NCBI RefSeq assembly: GCF_014268275.3
Contig: NZ_CP077084.1
Location: forward strand, 5,084,001-5,148,000
DNA: 64,000 nt
Source of the DNA: Pseudomonas tritici
Lineage (GTDB): Bacteria > Pseudomonadota > Gammaproteobacteria > Pseudomonadales > Pseudomonadaceae
Direction: 5' to 3'
Positions 56,622 to 64,000 of this stretch are shown here, piece after piece. The position numbers and the translations under genes were made by a program. The notes below the pieces were generated by a model, which saw only the letters and a program-made list of their open reading frames with translations, made no database searches and was not told the DNA's origin. Position 1 is the stretch's first letter. The number at the start of each line of letters is the position of its first letter.

Positions 56622-57680
56622 TTAATCGTCCACTGCATCGAGGAATTCGTCTACCACGGGCATCTCACCCAATCGTGACGGAATGTTTAACCCAAAGTGC
56701 AGGTAGGCATGGCGTGTAACGACCCGGCCCCTTGGTGTACGCATGATATAGCCCTGTTGGATCAGGTACGGCTCCAGCACATCTTCAATGGTATGGCGCT
56801 CCTCACTGATCGCCGCCGCCAGGCTGTCGACGCCCACCGGCCCCCCGTCGAACTTCTCGATCATGGTCAAGAGCAGACGTCGATCCTGGTGATCAAAGCC
56901 GTGCTCATCCACATCCAGCAGATTCAAGGCCAGGTCGGCCACGGGCTTGGTGATATGGCCCTTGGCGCGCACTTCGGCAAAATCCCTCACGCGACGCAGC
57001 AACCGGTTGGCAATCCGTGGCGTGCCACGGGCCCGACGGGCAATTTCAAACGCGCCTTCCGGGTCCAGCGGCAAGCCAAGAATGCCTGCCGAACGGCTGA
57101 CGATGGTCGCCAAATCCGCTGTGCTATAGAACTCTAGACGTTGAACAATGCCGAAACGGTCTCGCAACGGGTTGGTCAACATGCCGGCGCGGGTGGTGGC
57201 GCCGACCAGCGTGAAAGGTGGCAGGTCGAGCTTGATCGAGCGCGCCGCAGGGCCTTCGCCGATCATGATATCGAGCTGGAAGTCTTCCATCGCGGGATAC
57301 AGCACTTCCTCGACAATCGGCGAGAGTCGGTGGATCTCGTCGATAAACAGCACATCGTGCGGTTCAAGGTTGGTCAGCAACGCTGCCAGGTCGCCCGGGC
57401 GCTCCAGCACAGGGCCGGAGGTCGACTTGATCGACACACCCATTTCCTGGGCAATGATGTTGGCCAGAGTGGTCTTGCCCAGACCCGGTGGGCCAAAGAT
57501 CAACGTGTGATCCAGGGATTCACTGCGCCCGCGCGCGGCCTGGATAAACAGCTCCATCTGCTCGCGCACGGTAGGCTGGCCGATATAGTCCGCCAGGCTC
57601 AGTGGACGGATGGCGCGGTCCTGGATTTCTTCACGGTCGCGCGGGCCGGTGGCCGCGATCAGACGATCAGCTTCAATCAC
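56622..57680 (-). CDS. ruvB: Holliday-junction helicase RuvB
   Basis: RuvB is the AAA+ motor that drives branch migration with RuvA. The 352-residue protein has Walker [17 protein letters not shown], Walker [12 protein letters not shown], sensor [18 protein letters not shown] and the C-terminal winged helix with [15 protein letters not shown] and [13 protein letters not shown]. It starts at GTG (MIEADRLI) and directly follows ruvA. Confidence 0.97.
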   Translation of the reverse strand: MIEADRLIAATGPRDREEIQDRAIRPLSLADYIGQPTVREQMELFIQAARGRSESLDHTLIFGPPGLGKTTLANIIAQEMGVSIKSTSGPVLERPGDLAALLTNLEPHDVLFIDEIHRLSPIVEEVLYPAMEDFQLDIMIGEGPAARSIKLDLPPFTLVGATTRAGMLTNPLRDRFGIVQRLEFYSTADLATIVSRSAGILGLPLDPEGAFEIARRARGTPRIANRLLRRVRDFAEVRAKGHITKPVADLALNLLDVDEHGFDHQDRRLLLTMIEKFDGGPVGVDSLAAAISEERHTIEDVLEPYLIQQGYIMRTPRGRVVTRHAYLHFGLNIPSRLGEMPVVDEFLDAVDD

Positions 57681-58292
57681 TTAAATCATTCCCTTCAGGG
57701 CACGGCGGATCATGTCTTCACTGCTCAGGTTCTTATCCTTGATGGCCGATACAGCCTTGCTGGCTTCCTGCGGCTTGTAGCCCAGGGAGATCAGCGCGCT
57801 GACCGCATCACTTTCGGCGCTGGCGACCTGACCTGCCGGCATATCCGGCTGGTTCGGCACCAGGGCAAACATGCTCGGCACGACTTCCCAGGCCTTGAAG
57901 CGGTCCTTGAGCTCCACCAGCAGGCGCTCGGCGGTCTTCTTGCCGACGCCAGGCACCTTGGTCAACGCAGAGGTATCCTGGGCCGAAACGGCTCGCACCA
58001 GTTCATCCACTTCCAGGCTCGACATCAAGGCCAGGGCCAGTTTCGGCCCCACACCATTAAGGCGGATCAGCTCGCGGAAGAAGTCACGGTCGCGCTTGCC
58101 AATGAAACCATAAAGCAGTTGTGCGTCTTCGCGCACCACCAAATGAGTGTGCAGCGTTATCGGCTCACCGACCGACGGCAGGCGATACAAGGTGGTCATG
58201 GGCACTTCCAGCTCATACCCCAACCCATTTACATCCAGAATCAGGTGCGGCGGCTGTTTCTCAGCCAGGGTGCCGCGCAAGCGTCCAATCAC
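57681..58292 (-). CDS. ruvA: Holliday-junction DNA-binding protein RuvA
   Basis: RuvA tetramers hold the four-way junction. The 203-residue protein has the OB-domain start [12 protein letters not shown], helix-hairpin-helix pairs ([40 protein letters not shown]) and a C-terminal RuvB-binding domain ([20 protein letters not shown]). It starts at GTG. The stop TAA abuts the ruvB start. Confidence 0.96.
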   Translation of the reverse strand: MIGRLRGTLAEKQPPHLILDVNGLGYELEVPMTTLYRLPSVGEPITLHTHLVVREDAQLLYGFIGKRDRDFFRELIRLNGVGPKLALALMSSLEVDELVRAVSAQDTSALTKVPGVGKKTAERLLVELKDRFKAWEVVPSMFALVPNQPDMPAGQVASAESDAVSALISLGYKPQEASKAVSAIKDKNLSSEDMIRRALKGMI

Positions 58293-58358
58293 GGTTCGAT
58301 CCTTAAAGCTTGGGGTCAGATCAAGGCCTGACCGGAAATAACGATTGCGCTGATGCTA

Positions 58359-58883
58359 TCAGAGACGCAGGCGCCCGCCACGACTGCGTGCCGTACCGAG
58401 GCCGTGCGGTAGCAGACTGGATCGGGTGTGCGCATGGCAAATGGCGATGGCCAGGGCGTCGGAGGCATCAATCTGCGGCTTGGCGGTGAGTTTGAGCATG
58501 TGCATGACCATCATCTGCACCTGTTCTTTGTTGGCCGCACCAGTGCCGACCACGGCCTGCTTGACCTGGGTCGCGGTGTACTCCGCAATCTCCATGCCCT
58601 CCTCCGCGCCGGCCACGATGGCCGCGCCACGGGCCTGGCCAAGTTTAAGGGCTGAGTCGGCGTTCTTTGCCATGAACACCTTCTCGATGCCCATGGTCAC
58701 CGGCCCGTACGTCTGGATCACTTCACGCACGCCGCGATAGACAATCTGCAAGCGCTCGGCCAACTCGCCCGCGCCGGTACGGATGCAACCCGAAGCGACA
58801 TAGATGCAGCCACGCGGGGTGTGCTGCACCACGCCAAAACCGGTGATGCGCGAACCGGGGTCGATACCTAGGATTAAAGTCAT
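58359..58883 (-). CDS. ruvC: Holliday-junction resolvase RuvC
   Basis: RuvC cuts the junction symmetrically. The 174-residue protein has the active-site Asp8 in [15 protein letters not shown], Glu in MGIEKVFM and the acidic pair with conserved His in [18 protein letters not shown] site lies about six bases upstream of ATG. The upstream in-frame sequence lies across the REP element and is not used. Confidence 0.96.
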   Translation of the reverse strand: MTLILGIDPGSRITGFGVVQHTPRGCIYVASGCIRTGAGELAERLQIVYRGVREVIQTYGPVTMGIEKVFMAKNADSALKLGQARGAAIVAGAEEGMEIAEYTATQVKQAVVGTGAANKEQVQMMVMHMLKLTAKPQIDASDALAIAICHAHTRSSLLPHGLGTARSRGGRLRL

Positions 58884-58932
58884 AACGCCTGCAGGTTGGG
58901 TTTGCACACATTTGTGTAACAGCATAGAACCC

Positions 58933-59019
58933 TGTGGGAGCTGGCTTGCCTGCGATGCAGACACCTCGGTGTGTGAGTTACACCGTGGTGATGCCATCGC
59001 AGGCAAGCCAGCTCCCACA
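58933..59019. repeat. Paired REP element (GTGGGAGCTGGCTTGCC family)
   Basis: TGTGGGAGCTGGCTTGCCTG (from 58933) faces a perfect inverted arm ending at 59019, with an inner hairpin CCTCGGTG / ACCGTGG. It lies between ruvC and the yebC gene. Confidence 0.88.
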
Positions 59020-59036
59020 TTGGATCCCTATCGTGC

Positions 59037-59783
<747 letters not shown>

Positions 59784-59867
59784 AACACAACTCCGAAATT
59801 CTGTAGAAACCTTAACAATCCCACCCCTGGCAGGACTTCCCTCTTTAAAGCACATCCCTTGTAACGC

Positions 59868-59895
59868 AAAGGCGCATCCGAAGATGCGCCTTTTT
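59868..59895 (-). terminator. Hairpin terminator after aspS
   Basis: GGCGCATC / GATGCGCC with loop CGAA, flanked by AAA on the left and T5 on the right. It is 39 bases beyond the aspS stop. The T-run for minus-strand transcripts is short, so termination may be partial. Confidence 0.7.
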
Positions 59896-59933
59896 AGACT
59901 GCGTAAACCTCAGTGCGCGTTCACGCAGCGGCC

Positions 59934-61709
59934 TTACTCAGCCTTCGGCGTCTCGCGCAGACGAATGTGCAGTTCGCGCAATGCCTTGGCATCCACCACA
60001 CCTGGAGCCTGGGTCATGACGTCCGCAGCACTCTGGGTTTTCGGGAAGGCGATCACTTCACGGATCGACTGGGCGCCAGTCATCAGCATCACCAGGCGGT
60101 CCAGGCCGAAAGCCAGGCCACCGTGCGGCGGTGCGCCGTATTTCAGGGCGTCGAGCAGGAAGCCAAACTTCTCTTCCTGTTCTGCTTCGTTGATACCCAG
60201 CAGGCGGAAGACCGCTTGCTGCATCTCTTTGCGGTGGATACGGATCGAACCGCCACCCAGCTCGGTGCCGTTGAGCACCATGTCGTAGGCGCGGGACAGA
60301 GCGCCAGCCGGGTTGGCTTCCAGCTCAGCCGGGGAGCACTTCGGCGCGGTGAACGGGTGGTGCAAGGCGCTGAAGCTGCCGTCGTCGTTCTCTTCGAACA
60401 TCGGGAAGTCGACAACCCACATCGGTGCCCACTTGCAGGTCAGCAGGTCGAGGTCGTGGCCCAGCTTGATGCGCAGTGCGCCCAAGGCTTCGCTGACGAT
60501 CTTGGATTTGTCGGCGCCGAAGAACACGATGTCGCCATCGACCGCACCGACGCGATCAAGGATCGCGTTCAGGTTGTCCAGCGGGATGTTCTTGACGATC
60601 GGCGATTGCAGACCCTCAACGCCATTGGCGCGCTCGTTGACCTTGATGTACGCCAGGCCCTTGGCACCGTAGATGCCGACGAACTTGGTGTAGTCGTCGA
60701 TCTGCTTGCGCGGCATGCTCGCGCCGCCAGGCACGCGCAGGGCGGCGATGCGGCATTTAGGGTCGTTGGCCGGGCCGCTGAACACCTTGAAGTCGACTTC
60801 CTTGAGCTGGTCGGCCACGTCTACCAGTTCCAGCGGGTTACGCAGGTCTGGCTTGTCGGAACCGTAGCGGCGCATGGCCTCTTCGAAGGTCATGTGCGGG
60901 AATTCGCCGAACTCCAGATCCAGCACTTCCTTGAACAGGTTGCGGATCATTTGTTCGGTGATGCTCATGATCTCTTTTTCATCGAGGAAACTGGTCTCGA
61001 TGTCGATCTGGGTGAATTCCGGCTGGCGGTCGGCGCGCAGGTCTTCGTCACGGAAGCACTTGGCGATCTGGTAGTAGCGGTCGAAGCCGGCCACCATCAG
61101 CAGTTGCTTGAACAGCTGTGGCGATTGCGGCAAGGCGAAGAAGCTGCCGGCGTGGGTACGGCTCGGCACCAGGTAGTCACGCGCACCTTCAGGGGTGGCC
61201 CGGGTCAGGATCGGCGTTTCGACGTCGAGGAAGCCGTTTTCGTCGAGGAAGCGGCGGATGCTGGTGGTCATGCGCGAACGCAGGCGCAGCTTCTCGGCCA
61301 TTTCCGGACGGCGCAGGTCCAGGAAGCGGTAGCGCAGGCGGGTTTCTTCGCCCACGTCGGAGTATTCGTTGAGTGGGAACGGCGGGGTTTCCGACTCGTT
61401 CAGCACTTCCAGCTCGTAGCCCAGCACTTCGATGCCGCCGGACGCCATGTTCTTGTTCACAGCGCCAGCCGGACGCAGGCGAACCTTGCCGGTGATCTTC
61501 ACAACGTATTCGCTGCGCACGCGGTCGGCGGCGGCGAAGCTCTCGGCGCGGTCCGGGTCGAACACCACTTGGGCCAGACCATCACGATCACGGATATCGA
61601 GGAAGATGACCCCGCCGTGGTCGCGGCGACGGTGAACCCATCCGCAAAGGGTGATTTCCTGACCTTCCAGGGTCTCGTTCAGTTGGCCGCAATAGTGGCT
61701 GCGCATCAT
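59934..61709 (-). CDS. aspS: Aspartyl-tRNA synthetase
   Basis: The 591-residue class II synthetase has the OB-fold anticodon domain ([22 protein letters not shown]), class II motif 2 ([19 protein letters not shown]) and motif 3 ([14 protein letters not shown]). The insertion GAD domain typical of bacterial enzymes is present. Pseudomonas AspRS is known to be non-discriminating and to also form Asp-tRNA-Asn for GatCAB. Start MMRSHYCG has two possible ATGs (61709 and 61706). Confidence 0.97.
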   Translation of the reverse strand: MMRSHYCGQLNETLEGQEITLCGWVHRRRDHGGVIFLDIRDRDGLAQVVFDPDRAESFAAADRVRSEYVVKITGKVRLRPAGAVNKNMASGGIEVLGYELEVLNESETPPFPLNEYSDVGEETRLRYRFLDLRRPEMAEKLRLRSRMTTSIRRFLDENGFLDVETPILTRATPEGARDYLVPSRTHAGSFFALPQSPQLFKQLLMVAGFDRYYQIAKCFRDEDLRADRQPEFTQIDIETSFLDEKEIMSITEQMIRNLFKEVLDLEFGEFPHMTFEEAMRRYGSDKPDLRNPLELVDVADQLKEVDFKVFSGPANDPKCRIAALRVPGGASMPRKQIDDYTKFVGIYGAKGLAYIKVNERANGVEGLQSPIVKNIPLDNLNAILDRVGAVDGDIVFFGADKSKIVSEALGALRIKLGHDLDLLTCKWAPMWVVDFPMFEENDDGSFSALHHPFTAPKCSPAELEANPAGALSRAYDMVLNGTELGGGSIRIHRKEMQQAVFRLLGINEAEQEEKFGFLLDALKYGAPPHGGLAFGLDRLVMLMTGAQSIREVIAFPKTQSAADVMTQAPGVVDAKALRELHIRLRETPKAE

Positions 61710-61816
61710 GGTAGTGGTTTCACTTCTCGTAATTCGAAATTCGGTGGAGGCCCGCCTCGTCACCGTACATTAAAGCAGGGGACGGATAATGCAGGAGCCT
61801 GCGCGTAGAGTTCAAC

Positions 61817-62038
61817 TCAGTCTGCTTTGTCGCCGCCGGCCAGGTTCTTCTTCGAGCCGGTCTTGAAGTCGGTCTCGTACCAGCCGCTGCCGCTCAAGCG
61901 GAAGCCCGGCATGGACAACATCTTCTTGAGCTCCGGAGCCTGACAGGCCGGGCAATCGACCAACGGCGCGGCGCTGATCTTCTGAATGGCTTCCAACTGA
62001 TGACCACAGGAAGCGCATTGATAGTCGTACATGGGCAT
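61817..62038 (-). CDS. FmdB-family zinc-ribbon protein
   Basis: The 73-residue protein has two Cys pairs, CASCGH (near residue 8) and CPACQA (near 29), which form the zinc ribbon, and a Gly/Ser-rich C-terminal part (SGSGWYETDFK). The family is often near aspS; its function is unknown. It is upstream of aspS on the same strand, with a 107-base gap. Confidence 0.92.
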   Translation of the reverse strand: MPMYDYQCASCGHQLEAIQKISAAPLVDCPACQAPELKKMLSMPGFRLSGSGWYETDFKTGSKKNLAGGDKAD

Positions 62039-62187
62039 GGAGATGTCTCGGCGATCAGATCGTTACTGCGCCACGCCTGCCCTGCGGGTTCGCAGCATGC
62101 GTAGCAAAGCGCGGGATTATATCTGGTAAATCGAGGCAGCGCAGCCGGCTTTCTGCCCTGGGCCAAACTCACTTCAGCGGACAACCC

Positions 62188-62319
62188 GTAGTGAGCGGGC
62201 TTGCCCCGCGCTGGGTGGCGTAGCCGCCCCAAACCAGGCGGCCTAGGCGTATCCTGGAACTCGCGGTGTCCTTATTGGGGTGGCTTCGCCACCCAGCGCG
62301 GGGCAAGCCCGCTCACTAC
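62188..62319. repeat. Long inverted repeat with 32-bp perfect arms
   Basis: GTAGTGAGCGGGCTTGCC and onward (62188-62219) is perfectly complementary to 62288-62319, with a 68-base spacer. The core GGCTTGCCCCGCGCTGGG differs from the other REP families here. The perfect arms suggest a recent insertion of a mobile REP doublet. Confidence 0.9.
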
Positions 62320-62344
62320 AAGGGCCGGCCCCGGTGCCCGATGA

Positions 62345-62689
62345 CTACCCCGGTGAGTATGAAGGTTCAATACGCCCTTTCAAGACGTGAACCACGCACA
62401 CCACCCTGACCAACCCACTGAAGTTCTTCACACCGCCATAACGCAAGTGCACTTCCCGATCGACGTAAGACAGCAACGCACTGACTGAACAGGCGTTGAT
62501 CCTGGCTATTTCCGTGAGGATATTCCAATAGATCTGCTCCAGCCGCAGGCAAGTGGAAAACCCGTTGAGCCTCACCGACCGGGACAATGGCTTGGCCAGC
62601 CCCATATCGAACCCTTTTGCAAAAGGGTCGACCTGTATCTTATGAAAACCACCGGTTTCCATCACTCCATTACCGACTCCACGTGACAT
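62345..62689 (-). CDS. Ribbon-helix-helix domain protein
   Basis: The 114-residue frame has the RHH core RSVRLNGFSTCLRLEQIYWNILTEIA, matching the RHH_4 family of small DNA-binding proteins, followed by a helical region ending VVHVLKGRIEPSYSPG. Target and partner are unknown. The chosen ATG (62689) has an AGG four to five bases upstream; a second ATG at 62662 also fits. The frame further upstream is not conserved. Confidence 0.7.
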   Translation of the reverse strand: MSRGVGNGVMETGGFHKIQVDPFAKGFDMGLAKPLSRSVRLNGFSTCLRLEQIYWNILTEIARINACSVSALLSYVDREVHLRYGGVKNFSGLVRVVCVVHVLKGRIEPSYSPG

Positions 62690-62870
62690 ACACCTGACAC
62701 TCCATTGCCAAACAGCAGCCCACGGGCTATCCCCTTGGGCAATGGCCCTATAAAACAGCAGCGAGCGACGGGCAGCCAGAAGACGCGGGAGTTGATCGGC
62801 GTAGGACAACGCCAGGAAATGCGCGGAAACAAGCAAGCGGCGCCAGGACGGCGCCACTCAGGGTCGGCGT

Positions 62871-63344
62871 TTACTGATTTTCGAGCAGCGAACGCAGCAT
62901 CCACGCGGTTTTCTCGTGAACCTGCATACGCTGGGTCAACAGGTCGGCCGTGGGCTCATCGCTGACCTTGTCGAGCAATGGGAAGATGCCGCGCGCTGTG
63001 CGCGTGACGGCTTCCTGACCGGCCACCAGTTGCTTGATCATCTCTTCGGCACTGGGTACGCCCTCTTCTTCCTTGATAGAAGAAAGACGGGCATAGATCG
63101 AGTAGGCACCCGGCGCCGGGAAACCCAGGGCACGGATACGCTCGGCAATGGAGTCCACTGCCAGGGCCAACTCGTTGTACTGCTCTTCAAACATCAGGTG
63201 CAACGTACGGAACATGGGGCCCGTGACGTTCCAATGGAAGTTGTGGGTCTTCAGATACAGTACGTAGGTATCGGAAAGCAGTCGCGAAAGCCCATCGACG
63301 ATGGATTTACGATCTTCTTCACTGATACCGATATCGATTGCCAT
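62871..63344 (-). CDS. Dps-like DNA-protection/ferritin protein
   Basis: The 157-residue protein is of Dps-family length with the inter-subunit iron site residues in [14 protein letters not shown] (His) and [23 protein letters not shown] (Asp, Glu). Members form 12-mers that store iron and shield DNA under starvation or oxidative stress. The ATG has AGGGGA six bases upstream. Its neighbours aspS and a cold-shock protein match P. aeruginosa. Confidence 0.92.
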   Translation of the reverse strand: MAIDIGISEEDRKSIVDGLSRLLSDTYVLYLKTHNFHWNVTGPMFRTLHLMFEEQYNELALAVDSIAERIRALGFPAPGAYSIYARLSSIKEEEGVPSAEEMIKQLVAGQEAVTRTARGIFPLLDKVSDEPTADLLTQRMQVHEKTAWMLRSLLENQ

Positions 63345-63757
63345 GTTTATCCCCTTCAGTTGACCAGCATTCATTGATCAGGTGCAGGACCACTCTAGCA
63401 AGAGTGCGGGTGATGCGCAGCCCGCCGCGGCAATTCGCCCCGGTGTAACGTGTCAGACAGCGCAGCCGCAGCCTTCGAGCCATGTGGAAAATATCTCTAC
63501 CTGCCGTTTAAAAAGCCTGCACGTGTCTAGGACAAGCGTTTGACGCAGAAATGCCGCCCTCCTTGCAACACCCCGAAATGCTTGATTTGAGTAGGCACAG
63601 CCTTTGCTGTTAAATAGGCGGCGTGTCGTCGCCGTTACTTTCTGCGGCACCGACATAGGCTGATACCCGCGCACGTGCCCAACGCCTCCCATTGTTCAGA
63701 AGCGAACCGTGCCAGTCAGCTCTTCCTCGTGATCCGTCTTAACGTGAGTTAATCAAA
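63345..63757. other. 413-bp divergent intergenic region
   Basis: It holds the promoters of the Dps-like gene (minus) and the membrane protein gene (plus). I found no coding frame, REP element or named operator in it. Confidence 0.6.
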
Positions 63758-64000
63758 ATGTTGAAAATCGTCCACCTGCTAACGGGCGTTGCAGCTTTGC
63801 TGCTGTCCTTTATACCGAGCTTGCAACAGGGAAGTCCTCCCTACCTGGAACAACACGACGCTCTGTACCTGGCCTTGTTCGGCCTTCTTAACCTGACGCT
63901 GGCACCTGTGATCCCTTACTGGAACAAAGGCACACGTCATCAACTGCAAAACCTGGTCAGCGCGCTGCTGGTGCTGACCGTTGTCGTACAAACCCTCACC
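63758..64000 (+). CDS. Membrane protein, likely cold-shock-domain protein, 3' part missing
   Basis: 81 codons are visible before the right edge. They encode an N-terminal signal-anchor helix (LLTGVAALLLSFIPSL) and two further hydrophobic segments (LYLALFGLLNLTLAPVIPY; LVSALLVLTVVVQTLT). In P. aeruginosa the gene next to the Dps-like gene is a membrane protein with a C-terminal cold-shock domain. That half is beyond the window, so the cold-shock call rests on position only. Confidence 0.55.
   Translation, partial: MLKIVHLLTGVAALLLSFIPSLQQGSPPYLEQHDALYLALFGLLNLTLAPVIPYWNKGTRHQLQNLVSALLVLTVVVQTLT

Overview
The window reads as a gene-dense chromosomal segment of a fluorescent Pseudomonas (P. fluorescens group). 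The evidence is high-GC coding DNA with Pseudomonas-type operons (argP/argO, sodB-bifA, arcDABC, gcsR-gcvH2P2-sdaA-gcvT2, ruvCAB, ybgC-tolQRAB-oprL-cpoB-queEC), Pseudomonas-specific families such as DUF5064, and many paired REP inverted repeats. From memory, several blocks correspond to separate places in P. aeruginosa PAO1, so the order here is a mosaic relative to that genome. No phage, transposase, rRNA operon or CRISPR array was seen. One tRNA (Lys-TTT) is present.

Layout. 1-3.3 kb: start of a sugar epimerase/isomerase, a membrane coiled-coil protein, an SDR epimerase and argP, all on minus. 3.4-10.5 kb (plus): argO, sodB, a small protein, the c-di-GMP enzyme bifA, an imelysin lipoprotein and trkH. 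10.5-16.5 kb: AraC regulator, Mpo1-like protein, two small ORFs, MFS transporter, arfB, pentapeptide-repeat protein and an aromatic amino-acid permease. 16.5-18.4 kb: an AT-rich stretch followed by a 45-codon peptide gene and an M29/NicX-like metalloenzyme gene. This pair is the best candidate for an undescribed system. 18.5-23.4 kb (minus): rluB, DUF1289, scpB, scpA, a TsaC/YciO protein and a PHP exonuclease. 23.5-29.1 kb (plus): yciB, yciI, a Cpx-like two-component system with a Spy-like protein, and a CoA transferase.

29.1-37.1 kb: alkA and a second arcD copy on minus, then arcD-arcA-arcB-arcC and a DUF5064 gene on plus. The divergent arcD promoters share a tandem ArgR-type operator. 37.2-45.2 kb: the sigma-54 activator gcsR, three palindromic activator sites and a -24/-12 promoter, then gcvH, gcvP, sdaA and gcvT for glycine and serine catabolism. 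glyA is missing from that operon. 45.4-49.5 kb: csp, an RDD protein, nadA, an unrecognised 525-aa protein and tRNA-Lys. 49.6-63.3 kb (minus): queC, queE, the Tol-Pal operon, ruvBAC, the yebC family gene, aspS, an FmdB zinc ribbon, an RHH protein and a Dps-like protein. The window ends in a membrane protein gene cut by the edge.

Most of the segment is core metabolism and envelope maintenance. The accessory or less-explained parts are the peptide/M29 cassette, the duplicated arcD, the REP elements sitting inside operons, a 32-bp perfect inverted repeat near 62.2 kb, and a few small or unknown genes.
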